This document shows positions 7,500-17,042 of a stretch of DNA of 47,921 nucleotides, in pieces. Location of the stretch: positions 1 to 47,921 of the forward strand of contig PLDF01000440.1 of assembly GCA_003135055.1 (NCBI GenBank), written 5' to 3'. A program made the translations under genes and the position numbers. A model generated the notes under the pieces. The model saw nothing but the letters and a program-made list of their open reading frames with translations, did not search any database and had not been told where the DNA came from. Position 1 is the stretch's first letter. Each line of letters starts with the position of its first letter. Origin of the DNA: Bryobacterales bacterium. Its GTDB lineage: Bacteria; Acidobacteriota; Terriglobia; Bryobacterales; Bryobacteraceae.

Positions 7500-9509
7500 T
7501 CACTGTTGCCCGGCCGCCTGGCCACCCGCCTCTTCGCCCCAGATGTATTTACTGAACCAATCGTAGTTATGCTCCATCACGGCGCGCTGCTGTTTGGGCT
7601 TGTTGATGGGGTGGCCGAAGCCTTTGTAGAAAATCAGCTTCACGGGGACGCCGCGGTCCTTCAGCGCCTGGTATAACTCATAGGAATCCGGCGGCGGCAC
7701 GCGCTTGTCCTGATCGCCTTGCTGGATGAGAGTCGGCGTCTTAGCGCGATTCACGTATGTGATGGGCGAAGTCTTGCGATAGATGTCGGGATCTTCCCAC
7801 GGCGTCGCTTTCAGATACTGGCGCGTGAACGGGTGAATATCCGTATTGACATAGTAAGTCACCCAATCGGAGATGCCCGCCCCGACAGAGACAGCTTTGA
7901 AGCGGTCGCTGTAACAGGTGATGAAGGCCGAAATATAACCGCCCTCGCTCCATCCCATGGATGCGACGCGGTCCTTATCCACTATGCCTTTGGCGATCAG
8001 GGAATCGACCCCGGAGATCACGTCCTCGTAGTCGCCGATGCCGAGGTTGCGCACGTTGAGGGCGCGGAATTTGGCGCCGTATCCAGCCGAGCCGCGGTAG
8101 TTGGGCTTGAGGATCAGCGCGCCTTTGGCGGCGAAGCGCTCCACGGGATAGTAGCGGTCGGCGGTGAGCACGGGCGTATCGACGCCGGTTGGGCCGCCGT
8201 GAATCACCACCAGCAACGGGTATTTGCGCAAGGGATCGTAATCGGCGGGCTTGATGAGGATGCCTTCGACTGCGGCGCCGTCGCTCGATTTCCATTCGAT
8301 TACTTCGCGGTGGGCAAGCTGGAAGCCCTTGTACTGGGCGCCAATGTCTGTCAGGTAATGCGGCGCGAAATCGCTGGTGGATGAGGTGAAGATTTCGGCG
8401 AACCGATTGGGCGCGGCGCCGGTGGCGGCCATGGAGCGATGGTCTTTGGTGAACGAGGCGCCGGTTGCGTGGAAGGAATCGGGCGCGCTGATGCGATGCA
8501 CGGCCCGGGTTGCGGGGTCGATGCGGTAGAGATGCGCGTTGGTCTTCTGTAGCGCCGTAAAGTAGATGCCGTCGGGACCCCAGTCGAGTAAGTTGGCGTC
8601 CTCGTCGAAATCGCTGGTGATCACTCTCGGCGCGCCGCCTTCGGCTGGGATCACGGCGATGTAGCGGTTGGCATAGAAGAAAAATGGCTGACCGTCGTAA
8701 GTGGCATAAGCGATCTGCCTGCCGTCGGGCGACCACTTGGGATTGCTGCTGGGGCCATGCCCGTCGAGCAATTTGCGTACGTGCAGGTCGGCAAGATCGA
8801 GTACGTAGAGCTGCTCGGTGTCCTGCGAGCCCAGATCGGGATCGCGGCCGGCGCTGAAGGCGATGCGTTTTCCATCGGGCGACCAGGAGAAGCCGCCGAC
8901 GCTGAACTGATCGCCTTTGGTGAGCGGCTCGGCTTTGGGAAGCTTCTTCGCGTCGGACGAAATCTCGGCGGGGATCTTGACCAGCCAGAGATGGTTCATG
9001 GCGTAATCGCCGCCGACGATTTCGAAATCGCCGTATTTTTCCTTGCGGTCCTTTCTGGCTTTGGACTCGGGGCCGGCGGAGATAAACGCGATGGAGGCGC
9101 CGTCGGGCGACCAGGCGATGGCGCCCACGCCGTTATCTTCGGCGGTGAGTTGGGCGGCCTCGCCGCCGGCGGGCGAGATGACGTAGATCTGGCGTTTGCC
9201 GTCGCGGTCGGAGGTGAAGGCGAGGCGGCGCGAATCGGGCGACCATTGCGGCCCGGTGGAAGCTTTCTTGCCGCTGGTAAGCTGGTAGCGCTCGCCGGTG
9301 GCCGTGACGGCGATCCATATCTGGGAGACGAAATCGTCCTCGTCCCAATTGGTTTGGGTGACGGAATACGCCACGTAGCGCCCGTCGGGCGAGATCTGCG
9401 CGCCGGAGACGGATTTCATGCCGAGCGATTCGTCGATGGTGGGGACGGTGGCGCCGGCGCCGGCGCCGGCGCAGAGTAGAAACGCGAGGGCAAAGCGGTT
9501 TTGCTGCAT
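7500..9509 (-). CDS. Secreted S9-family peptidase (dipeptidyl/acylaminoacyl type)
   Basis: A 669-residue serine peptidase with an N-terminal signal peptide (hydrophobic LAFLLCAGAGAGA). Residues about 25-390 form a beta-propeller with repeated PD40-type blades such as WSPDSRRLAFTSDRD and WSPDGKRIAFSAG. The alpha/beta-hydrolase domain follows: oxyanion region VIHGGPTG, nucleophile Ser near residue 518 in GWSEGGY, Asp near 600 in GDQDKRVP, and His near 631 in GFGHPIN. These define the prolyl-oligopeptidase family. It probably degrades exogenous peptides in the periplasm or outside the cell. It stands alone, with no operon partner apparent. Confidence 0.93.
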   Translation of the reverse strand: MQQNRFALAFLLCAGAGAGATVPTIDESLGMKSVSGAQISPDGRYVAYSVTQTNWDEDDFVSQIWIAVTATGERYQLTSGKKASTGPQWSPDSRRLAFTSDRDGKRQIYVISPAGGEAAQLTAEDNGVGAIAWSPDGASIAFISAGPESKARKDRKEKYGDFEIVGGDYAMNHLWLVKIPAEISSDAKKLPKAEPLTKGDQFSVGGFSWSPDGKRIAFSAGRDPDLGSQDTEQLYVLDLADLHVRKLLDGHGPSSNPKWSPDGRQIAYATYDGQPFFFYANRYIAVIPAEGGAPRVITSDFDEDANLLDWGPDGIYFTALQKTNAHLYRIDPATRAVHRISAPDSFHATGASFTKDHRSMAATGAAPNRFAEIFTSSTSDFAPHYLTDIGAQYKGFQLAHREVIEWKSSDGAAVEGILIKPADYDPLRKYPLLVVIHGGPTGVDTPVLTADRYYPVERFAAKGALILKPNYRGSAGYGAKFRALNVRNLGIGDYEDVISGVDSLIAKGIVDKDRVASMGWSEGGYISAFITCYSDRFKAVSVGAGISDWVTYYVNTDIHPFTRQYLKATPWEDPDIYRKTSPITYVNRAKTPTLIQQGDQDKRVPPPDSYELYQALKDRGVPVKLIFYKGFGHPINKPKQQRAVMEHNYDWFSKYIWGEEAGGQAAGQQ

Positions 9510-9612
9510 GACGAATTATAGAATGGCGGCCGGCGGCCAGGCGAAAATTTCGCGTTCGGGCGCTCAACCGATCTGGGCGAGCCGCCCCCGCGCCCGCATC
9601 CCCAGGCCTCGA

Positions 9613-10670
9613 TCAACTCGCCTCAGTCGTCTTCTCATAGCACAGGCTACCGGGCGGAAGTTGGGCGATCACTTCGTCCACGACCGAGATGGTGTTGAGG
9701 CTCCACTGATTGCTGAGGGCGTACGTCCTGGCGCCGATGTGGAATAGCTCCCCATCATCACAGAAGTACCTGCGGAGGTCGTACTTGCCACCGAGCTTCG
9801 CCTGAAGCTTCGATGCCTTGTCCCGAAACTCCTCGGCTGTGACCTCGCCATCGACGGAGATCCACTTATTCGGCGGGACCAGCGACGCAATCTGTTCCGG
9901 TGGGAAGCCTTTGGCGAGCGCCGCCTTCACAACCTCGAAGACCAACCTCCGTTTCGTGAGGTGCGACTGGACGTTCCCGTCGACGGTGAGAACATACTTC
10001 GAAAAATCGACCTCGACGTGCTTGGCCTCGCGGGTCTCCTCGGCCTTTTTCTTCAGTTGCACAATGTACGCATCTGCCTCGGGCAGTGGGATCACCTGCT
10101 GCACGTCCAGCAGGACCCGCGCCTCCAGCGCGTAAGGCCGAAGCCTGACGCAGCGAATGTCGAGGGCGTGCTCGTTCAGCCACAAAACCGATGTCGTGAT
10201 CTCCTTGGAAACTCGGCTGAGACCAGCACGATCCGGACGTCCCGTCCAAACGTGTCTTCGTTCGCGACATCCCAATTCAGGAACTGCAGGAGCGCGGTCT
10301 CCGCATCGTCCGTGCTGTTGTTCCGCTCAAGATAACGTCGGTACACGTCGACGGCCTTGGAGAACGTCATGGCCGAGATCATCGCTGCATACCTGATAGC
10401 CTGCAACTCCATGTGACCGCCATCCTCAGTTCGCTTGAGTTCGATCACGACGAGATTCGCGTCCCGGTCAACGCCGAGCAGATCGAGCCGCCGCTTGCTT
10501 TCGTCCCACTCGCAAAACTCCTCGGCGATGACAAGCGTGTCTGGCGCGATCACCTCGATATGCTGCCTGAGAAGCCGCTGGAGATCCATCCTCTCGTTGA
10601 TGTCCTGCGTAGCAAACGTGGTTTGATCAAGCGCGGTGATCGCAGTCTTCGTGAGTTCGTAAAGGGCCAC
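9613..10670 (-). pseudogene. Frameshifted NucS/DUF91-like nuclease gene
   Basis: Two overlapping minus-strand frames read as one protein of about 350 residues. The first (GTG at 10670, preceded by a strong AGGAGG) has a PD-(D/E)xK-like signature: RLDLLGVDRDANLVVIELKR. It runs to RIVLVSAEF near 10210, where the frame breaks. The second frame resumes with KEITTSVLWLNEHALDIRCV and continues to a stop at 9613. Restoring one T in the GAGTTTCC run near 10207-10213 would join them as AEFSKEI. Either this is a real single-base deletion or a sequencing error. The C-terminal half contains a winged-helix-like segment. Confidence 0.7.
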
Positions 10671-10865
10671 GGCTCCTCCTGGGCAGGCGGTTCTGGCGCC
10701 GCGTGAGAAACACGATTATCTTAACTCCCTTTCCCGATCCGCCGGCGAGAGCGCGGCGGCCCTGTTTGGCGGCGTTCCTGGTTGGGTGCTGCGGTCCACA
10801 AGGAGTGAGCGCAGACCGCACCTAGCTTAGCGCCGCACGGATGGCCACTTGGGGAGGTTGGCAAC

Positions 10866-11642
10866 TCATGGGTGATGCCACACGTACGGAGCCGGTGGTG
10901 AATGAAGGATGCTCACCAGGGATGGTTGAGGGTGCAGGCCGAATCGAGGAGAACACGGCCCCTCTATCGCGCACAGCCTCGGGGCTGGGAATCCTCCTTC
11001 GATCAGCTCCATCTTCAACTCGTCAGGATGATGAAAGAAGGCGGTCGTAAAATAGTCGAGACTCCCGGTTTCGTTGCGGTGCTGCCCGGTCTTCAGATCT
11101 TGTTCTACGATTCGAACAAAATCGGGGTCGCGGATCAATCCGCGGCCGATACCATCGAGCGCTGAGGCGAAACGCGAGATTGCCACCGCCAGCAGAACGC
11201 CTCCAGCACGCAACACGCGGCGCGCTTCACAAATCGCCTTGATCCGCTCGTTGGAATCGGTCAAGTGGTAGAGTGGCCCGAAGAAGAGCACGGCATCAGC
11301 TGCCCCGTCGTCACAGGGAATGGCGCGGGCATCCCCCACTTGAATGTTTCGCGGGACATGCTGGTAGAGTGCGGCTCTCTGTTTAGCTTGCTCGACATGT
11401 AAAGGAACCGGATCAACGAGGTCAACGACGTAACCCCTTTCCGCTAATGGAAAGGCATACACGCCAGCGGCGCCGCCAACATCCAGAATCAGTGCCGGCG
11501 CGCGTGGCAGAAAGCGATCTAAGAGATCCAACGTCCGAACTTTTTCCCAGCGAGAGAATGGACTCTCCAACCGTTCGGCTTCTTGACCGCTTTCGTAGTA
11601 CCGGAGAATTTGTTGTTCCAGCGAAAAATGCGGAGCGGGCAT
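10866..11642 (-). CDS. Class I SAM-dependent methyltransferase
   Basis: A 258-residue methyltransferase with motif I ILDVGGAAGVYAFPLAERG, a motif II acidic end at VDLVDPVP, motif III-like GDARAIPCDDGAADAVLFFG, and the post-motif LYHLTD. The substrate is unknown. The ATG at 11642 is preferred over an upstream TTG at 11663. After residue about 225 (the EGP position) the sequence becomes unlike a typical methyltransferase C-terminus, so a late frame change is possible. It is transcribed in the same direction as the upstream antitoxin gene, but they are separated by the decayed toxin. Confidence 0.85.
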   Translation of the reverse strand: MPAPHFSLEQQILRYYESGQEAERLESPFSRWEKVRTLDLLDRFLPRAPALILDVGGAAGVYAFPLAERGYVVDLVDPVPLHVEQAKQRAALYQHVPRNIQVGDARAIPCDDGAADAVLFFGPLYHLTDSNERIKAICEARRVLRAGGVLLAVAISRFASALDGIGRGLIRDPDFVRIVEQDLKTGQHRNETGSLDYFTTAFFHHPDELKMELIEGGFPAPRLCAIEGPCSPRFGLHPQPSLVSILHSPPAPYVWHHP

Positions 11643-11689
11643 GCCTTTATTTTGTATCGTCAAAACCGCGCGCGGCGCGCGATCAAACC

Positions 11690-11916
11690 TACCTTAACTT
11701 TAGCGCCCCACCACCGCTGGGCTTTATATGTCTTACCAGCCTCTACGGAAATATCCTTGGTGATCCAGTGTGCTTGGTCGTCGGCAACAGCAATAAGCGC
11801 ACGTGTGTTGCTCGGGGGTTTTCCAAACGAAAACGCGATAGTGCGCTGGCCTGGAAGTTGCTCTATCGAGTCAACCCACAGGATGGGATAAGTGTCAAGA
11901 GGCAGCCGCCGTTCAT
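11690..11916 (-). pseudogene. Decayed VapC-type PIN toxin gene
   Basis: The ATG at 11916 overlaps the antitoxin stop as ATGA, the usual VapBC junction. The first codons give MNGGCLL. A shift in frame then restores LLDT, the expected first PIN Asp, and the next shift gives IPS and LTR, matching the common PIN start LLDTNIPSELTR. Further fragments such as TPEQHT and a terminal RRG are scattered over other frames. Several indels and stops therefore break the gene. Recognition is by eye and only the N-terminal part is persuasive. One other minus frame is open across the whole segment but resembles nothing I know. Confidence 0.5.
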
Positions 11917-12179
11917 GACAGATCGACCGGACGGCCGGTCGAGGGATTGCGGCTGAATAGATGGTCGATTTCTTCGTCCGTGAGCAGCCCGCGAACCGAG
12001 GCGAAGAGTTCAGCGAGATTATTTGCCTTTTCCGGCGCGCCGAGTTTCACGGACTCCGGAGCATGAGCCGCCTCTTCGAGTAATGTCGCCGCATAAGCCT
12101 TAAGCGGTCTTCCCTGCACAGCAGCCCGACGGGCAAGCTCGGCTTCAACGTCAGACCGGACGTCAACGGTGATTGTCAT
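11913..12179 (-). CDS. VapB-like antitoxin
   Basis: An 88-residue protein starting TITVDVRSDVEAELARRAA, a beta-strand plus helix typical of ribbon-helix-helix or AbrB-like antitoxins. Its C-terminal tail is LLTDEEIDHLFSRNP, the kind of acidic helix that binds a PIN toxin. The ATG at 12179 has GGAGGG upstream; a TTG at 12191 is also possible. It would normally neutralise and autoregulate with the following toxin. That toxin appears decayed, leaving a solitary antitoxin. Confidence 0.75.
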   Translation of the reverse strand: MTITVDVRSDVEAELARRAAVQGRPLKAYAATLLEEAAHAPESVKLGAPEKANNLAELFASVRGLLTDEEIDHLFSRNPSTGRPVDLS

Positions 12180-12327
12180 GGCGCCCTCCAAAGCCTTACG
12201 GTACCGTCGCCTCTATTTGAAGTCAACGGAAATAGAGCGACGAAGCGTCCTTTACGTCCGGTAGTAGGCGTGAGATATCGAAACTGAAAAGAAACCCCGC
12301 TGGTCATCACTTTCAAGACGCGCACCC

Positions 12328-12361
12328 GCTAAAACCCAGCTAAAACCCCGCTAAAACCCAG
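12328..12361. repeat. 11-base tandem repeat, three copies
   Basis: GCTAAAACCC plus one base is repeated three times exactly head to tail at 12328-12338, 12339-12349 and 12350-12360, with a trailing G. The period is about one helical turn. It lies in the 392-base gap between the antitoxin start (12179) and the stop of the PEP-CTERM gene (12572). No gene was seen in the rest of that gap. It could be a regulator-binding iteron or simply slippage. Confidence 0.7.
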
Positions 12362-12571
12362 CCACTTGACAGACGACGCAAATCGATCGTCTGTTCCACC
12401 TTGACCGCTGTAGACGGGGGCAGATTCACGATGCCCCAAAAAAGCCGAGCGGCTCCCCCCGGATCCGCTCGACGCACAACCAGATCAGCCTTTTGCGGTC
12501 CCCAATAGGCCGGCGAGAGCGTCGACCGTGGACCGTGGGGGTCCACCCCACAATTATTGCCGAATGCTCGA

Positions 12572-13123
12572 CTACGCTACGTGCACCCGCCGCCAGCACC
12601 ACGGAACCGCGCGCCAAATAAGCGCAAGTCCGGCGAAGGCGAAGATAAGTCCCCAGGCTCCCGGTTCGGGAAGCGCCTCTGCAACAATAGTAGCCTTGGG
12701 GGGGTCGATCACGGTGAAGTTAGCCGCGATCACGGTATCGTCAGACGGAAGACCCTCGATACCAGTCGTCGGATCGAAAGTTCCCGTCAGAGTTGCGCTG
12801 GTGGCGCCCACGACCGCGGCGAGGCAGTTCGCATCGGTGCATTCCAGGCTGCCAGTACCCAAACCCGCACTTTGGAACTCGCTGTTCGTCACAGTGAAAA
12901 CGCCGCCGGCGGCATTCACCACCAGAAGCAGGTTGGTGAAGCTCAGCGGAGCGCCGGTACTGGTTGAGACCGGATTACCCGGCCCAGTGAGGTTGAAGAT
13001 GTCGATTCCCGTTGAGAAAAAATCAAGTTGACCTACGGTAACTGGTTGTTGGGCGAAAGCTATTGTGCCAAGAGAAGTCATGACAAATAGCGTGAAGAGA
13101 GTTTGCGGTAAACGTTTTATCAT
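12572..13123 (-). CDS. PEP-CTERM sorting-signal protein
   Basis: A 183-residue exported protein. The N-terminus is a signal peptide (basic MIKRLPQ, hydrophobic stretch, cleavage after AFA). The middle is a Thr/Ser/Gly/Asn-rich beta-type domain with no enzymatic motif. The C-terminus is the classic tripartite sorting signal: PEPGAW, a hydrophobic span GLIFAFAGLALIW, then an Arg-containing tail. An exosortase that could process it is encoded at 16088. A GAGG ribosome-binding site precedes the ATG. Its function is presumably structural, in matrix or surface material. Confidence 0.88.
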   Translation of the reverse strand: MIKRLPQTLFTLFVMTSLGTIAFAQQPVTVGQLDFFSTGIDIFNLTGPGNPVSTSTGAPLSFTNLLLVVNAAGGVFTVTNSEFQSAGLGTGSLECTDANCLAAVVGATSATLTGTFDPTTGIEGLPSDDTVIAANFTVIDPPKATIVAEALPEPGAWGLIFAFAGLALIWRAVPWCWRRVHVA

Positions 13124-13916
13124 TTAAGAACCTCGTAGTTGGCTGTCCGTATCGGAGCCCAAGTACTGCAGCCGGCTATCGCCGCACGCCCGGAAGCCAT
13201 CGCCAATGCGCAAGTGCGCGATGGAACTCCAAGAACGTTTCCCAGCAAAACCTGCTACTGTTCAGGGATTCACCGGGCTCGTCCGCAATCCAATCGCCAA
13301 AGCAATCATGCGCCTGAAGTGTAAGAAAGTAAACACTTGCGTCCGTGTCGCGTTAGAGAGAAGTTCCTGAATCTAAGGACTTTAGTGAAAAACTCGGTTT
13401 GTAGTTCTCTTTTTTGTCAACAACTCGGGTGGCTTTGGGGTCCCAAGGCTACATTGGAATCCGGAGTTGCAAGTTGGAAGATTTCCGTCTCGCGGGCAGA
13501 GTTGGCAGAGCTGCCAAAATCGGGTGAGTGACTGGAGGCGTGATGCTGTGGTACCGGAAGGTAGGATTTGGCAGCTCGTTCGTCGCGACTGCGCGTTCGA
13601 GGAGTTAGTACACATGATCGCCGCAACAGCTACTCTGCCGTCGCAGAGCGATCAGAGCAAATCGTCAGGCTGCCGCCTGATCGAGGCGCCGGAAGCTTGC
13701 CGTAGCGGAGGACTTTGATCGAGATTGTCACATCACTTCCCGTTTTATCGGACTCATGTCTTGACCGAAAGATACTAAGTCCTTTGTACTGTTTAATTCT
13801 GGCAATGGAAGGCAAGTTGCACGGCAGCGGGCACCCAGAACGAAATAGTCTGACAGATTGGTCAGGAAGGAAATGATACTCAAGGGCCCGGACCCGCCAA
13901 ACCGGGCTGTCGTATT
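13124..13916. other. 793-base intergenic region
   Basis: Separates the divergently transcribed PEP-CTERM and TPR lipoprotein genes, so it should hold both promoters. Short open frames on both strands (60-83 codons) have no recognisable domain and no good ribosome-binding site. I see no RNA gene. GC content is visibly lower around 13370-13430 and 13720-13800. Confidence 0.4.
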
Positions 13917-16091
13917 ATGAAACTCCTACGAGGCGCGAAGCACACCTGTCTTACGGTGGCACTGGGGTTGATGATAGCATGCTCCCAGAATGCGCACCAG
14001 TACCTGACCAGCGGCGAGAGGTACTTCAAGGAGGGTAAGTACCAGCAGGCAGCAGTCCAATTCCAAAACGCGATTCAGAAAAATCCACGGCTTGCCGATG
14101 CGCACTATCAGCTTGCCGAAACCTACCTGAAGCTGAATTCCGCTCCGCAAGCCTACCGTGAGTTACAGGAGACGGTGACGCTCGATCCAAAGAACCTGGA
14201 CGCGGAAATCGAATTCGCGACTCTGCTCATGGCTGGCGGAAAGTACGACGCAGCCAAAGCGATCGCTGAAAAGGTAATCGCAGCAAATCCGAACCACCCG
14301 CGCGCTCACGCGATTCTTGGCGAAAGAGACGCCGTGGGACACGACTGGCCGGGGGCCATACGGGAACTCCAATTGGCCATTGCGCTGGATTCTTCGCAGG
14401 TGCGGGACTATGCCCGTCTGGCGGCGGCCTATTTCAATGCGGGCCAGCCTTTGGCGGCGGAAGCTGTTCTCAAGAAAGCGATCGAGGCAAACCCCAAATC
14501 TCTTGCGGCCCACGTAAACTTGGGCCAGTTCTATTACTCGCAACGGAGAGTCCCCGACGCCGAGGCGGAGCTGCGTGCCGCTTCCGGGGTGGAACCCCGC
14601 GCCTCTCTTCCCCGGTTGCTCCTGGCGGATTACTACATGGCTGCCGGTAAATTGCCGGACGCGGAGAAGATCTGCGCCGATCTCAAGGCGATCGGGCCGG
14701 ACGATCCGCAGGCGTATCGGGCTTTAGGGAACTTCTACAAGGCTACTGGTCAAAAAGAAAAGGCGCTGACGGAGTTCCGCGCGCTACTGGCCTCGAGACC
14801 GAAGGACAGTTTAGTCAAGGGCGACCTGATCGGTGCACTGCTCGATCTGAACCGGGTCGAGGAGGCGGCAAAGCTCAACCAGCAGATCCTAATCTCGCTT
14901 CCGGGCGATCCAAGCGCGCTGTTGTCACAGGGCCGAATTCTGATCGCGGAAGGAAAGTATCGGGAGGCTATGACCGCCCTTCAGAGCGCGGTCAAGGGCG
15001 ATCCACGGTCCGCCGCTAACCGCTACTTTCTGGGTGTCGCTCAAAATGCCCTTGGTCTTGCGGGGCCGGCGAAGTTATCCTTCGCTCTGGCTCTTAAATT
15101 GGCTCCCGGCACGCCCGAGGGCGAAGTCGCATTGGCCGGCATGGATGCAAGGAGCGGCGCTTACGACGAAGCTCTCAGCCTCACTGGCAGTGCGCTCCGG
15201 GCGAATCCCGGCCTTTCGGAGGCCGATGTGGTCGCCGCGGAGGTTTGGCTTGCGAAAGGCGACGTCCGGCAAGAGGAGCAACTGCTTCTGGCAGCGTTAG
15301 AGCGCGATCCTACTTCTCTCCCCGCTCTCACCATGCTCCTGGGACTCTATGCCAGAGAAGGGAAAACCCGGGAAGCGTTAAACCGGATCTCGAACCTGGT
15401 TTCGCAGTATCCGCGAAATGCGGGTCTACGCTTGCTGCTGGCGGCGTGCTACTTCGCACTGAAGGACTTGCCGAACTCGGAAGCCAGCGTCAGGCAGGCG
15501 ATCGGGATTGATGGGAAAACGCCCAATGCGTATGCTCTCCTGGCCAGGATCAGTCTTGCCCGAGGGTCGGTGGAGCAGGCCGCGATTGACTACCGGAAGG
15601 CGATTGAGGTGGATCCGCATCAGGTCTCGAATTACATAGCGCTGGAAAGCGTGTATGAGACACAGGGCAAATGGGAAGAAGCGAAGAAGGCGTCCGAAAG
15701 CGCGCACGCCATAGATCCCACATCCGCTTTGGTGGCAAACAGCCTCGCCTATCTTTACCTCGAGCACGGTGGCAATGTCAACGTTGCCTTGTCACTGGCG
15801 CAACAGGCAAAACAGAGGATGCCCGACTCGGCCGCCGTGGCCGACACGCTGGGGTGGGCTTTCTACAAATCGGGCTTGCCCGACCCGGCTATTGCGCAAC
15901 TGAGCGAATCTGTAAAGAAGGCCGCCGATAACCCTCTGTATAACTATCACCTTGGCATGGCTTATCTGGCCGCGGGCCACTCCGATCCCGCTGCACACTC
16001 ACTGCGTCAGGCCCTCAAGTACGATCCCAACTTCCCATTCGCTGCCAACGCCAGAGCTGTCCTGGATAAGATTGCGGAGGGGACACGTTGA
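13917..16091 (+). CDS. TPR-repeat lipoprotein, PrsT-like (exosortase system)
   Basis: A 724-residue protein with a signal sequence ending in the lipobox-like MIAC (Cys22), then tetratricopeptide repeats along nearly the whole length, such as GERYFKEGKYQQAAVQFQNA and DAHYQLAETYLKLNSAPQAY. It should be anchored in a membrane and act as a protein-interaction scaffold. Its stop overlaps the exosortase start (TTGA), which links the two. That pairing matches the TPR lipoprotein (PrsT) known from PEP-CTERM/exosortase exopolysaccharide loci, although this one is shorter than the roughly 900 residues typical there. A general cellulose-synthase-type TPR protein is the alternative. Confidence 0.8.
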   Translation: MKLLRGAKHTCLTVALGLMIACSQNAHQYLTSGERYFKEGKYQQAAVQFQNAIQKNPRLADAHYQLAETYLKLNSAPQAYRELQETVTLDPKNLDAEIEFATLLMAGGKYDAAKAIAEKVIAANPNHPRAHAILGERDAVGHDWPGAIRELQLAIALDSSQVRDYARLAAAYFNAGQPLAAEAVLKKAIEANPKSLAAHVNLGQFYYSQRRVPDAEAELRAASGVEPRASLPRLLLADYYMAAGKLPDAEKICADLKAIGPDDPQAYRALGNFYKATGQKEKALTEFRALLASRPKDSLVKGDLIGALLDLNRVEEAAKLNQQILISLPGDPSALLSQGRILIAEGKYREAMTALQSAVKGDPRSAANRYFLGVAQNALGLAGPAKLSFALALKLAPGTPEGEVALAGMDARSGAYDEALSLTGSALRANPGLSEADVVAAEVWLAKGDVRQEEQLLLAALERDPTSLPALTMLLGLYAREGKTREALNRISNLVSQYPRNAGLRLLLAACYFALKDLPNSEASVRQAIGIDGKTPNAYALLARISLARGSVEQAAIDYRKAIEVDPHQVSNYIALESVYETQGKWEEAKKASESAHAIDPTSALVANSLAYLYLEHGGNVNVALSLAQQAKQRMPDSAAVADTLGWAFYKSGLPDPAIAQLSESVKKAADNPLYNYHLGMAYLAAGHSDPAAHSLRQALKYDPNFPFAANARAVLDKIAEGTR

Positions 16092-16993
16092 TCCAGTTGA
16101 GTTGGACAAGGCCGGATCAGCTCATCTTCGCCATATTGCTGTCTACGCTGGCGCTCTTTTGGTCGCCTTTAGCGGCCTTGGCAAGCCTTTCCGTTCAGGA
16201 CGACCGGAATATTGAGGTCGTCCTTGGACCGATTCTGTGCTTGTTTTTGATATATCGGGAGCGAGCCAAGATCTTCTCGGAGGCCCGTTTTTCACCCCGT
16301 TTGGGAATTCCTCCGCTCTCGCTTGCCATGCTCTTCGGTTTAGTGCTTTTGCGCTACCCGGCAAGCGGCGATAAAAGCCGCAGTCTTCTCGCCGCGATAT
16401 TTGCAGTCGTTCTTGTATGGATGGCCGCATTCGTCCTTTGCTATGGCATACGAAGCTTTAAGGCCGCCCTCTTTCCCTTGTGCTGTCTATTCCTGACGAT
16501 TCCGGTTCCGCCGGCTTGGTTGGACGGGATTGCCGTTGCTCTGCAACACGCATCCGCCGACGTAAGCTATGCGCTATTGCGATTGATTGGCATACCCGTG
16601 TTCAGGCAGGGGATGAGGTTTTCCCTCCCGGGCTTAGATGTGGAGGTTGCGCCGGAATGCGGTGGAATACGCGCATGCCTGGTCTTCGTGATAATGGGGA
16701 TACTGATAAGTCGCGTCTATCTGCATTCCAACTGGAGGAGATGGGCACTGGTTATAATGACAATTCCGATCGCCATATTCAAGAATGCGGTCCGAATTGT
16801 TATCCTTTCATCTTTGGGCGTCTATGTAAATCGCGCTGTTCTCGACTCGCCGCTTCACCATCGTGGCGGACCGGTGTTCGCATTAATTGGCGTCGCTCTC
16901 TTTGTCCCGCTTCTTTATGCGTTACAGAAGTCCGAAATTCGCCCTACGGCTCCACTCACCGAGCGGAGATTGGGAGTGAAGGCGATCGTCTGA
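16088..16993 (+). CDS. xrt: Exosortase
   Basis: An integral-membrane transpeptidase-like enzyme of 301 residues with about eight hydrophobic spans. The catalytic set is present: Cys191 in VAPECGGIRA, Arg236 in KNAVRIV, and His257/His258 before RGGPVFALIG. Exosortases are thought to cut PEP-CTERM proteins at their sorting signal. The start is a TTG that overlaps the TPR gene stop. The PEP-CTERM protein at 12572-13123 is the nearest likely substrate. No EpsI domain is fused, and no polysaccharide genes occur in the window. The subtype (XrtA-type or other) cannot be assigned by eye. Confidence 0.9.
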   Translation: MIQLSWTRPDQLIFAILLSTLALFWSPLAALASLSVQDDRNIEVVLGPILCLFLIYRERAKIFSEARFSPRLGIPPLSLAMLFGLVLLRYPASGDKSRSLLAAIFAVVLVWMAAFVLCYGIRSFKAALFPLCCLFLTIPVPPAWLDGIAVALQHASADVSYALLRLIGIPVFRQGMRFSLPGLDVEVAPECGGIRACLVFVIMGILISRVYLHSNWRRWALVIMTIPIAIFKNAVRIVILSSLGVYVNRAVLDSPLHHRGGPVFALIGVALFVPLLYALQKSEIRPTAPLTERRLGVKAIV

Positions 16994-17042
16994 GAAGCAT
17001 CGAAGTACGGCAGGGGCGCATTCGGGCGATGGATCGCGGGAT

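Noticed and set aside
10866..10950. Possible frameshift at the methyltransferase C-terminus
   Set aside because: The last 30 residues look unlike the family, but no alternative frame restores a recognisable ending.
11447..11956. 169-codon plus-strand frame over the toxin remnant
   Set aside because: No family features; antisense to the methyltransferase start and the antitoxin end.
13467..13718. 83-codon plus-strand frame in the region before the TPR gene
   Set aside because: No motif, no ribosome-binding site, low-complexity end.
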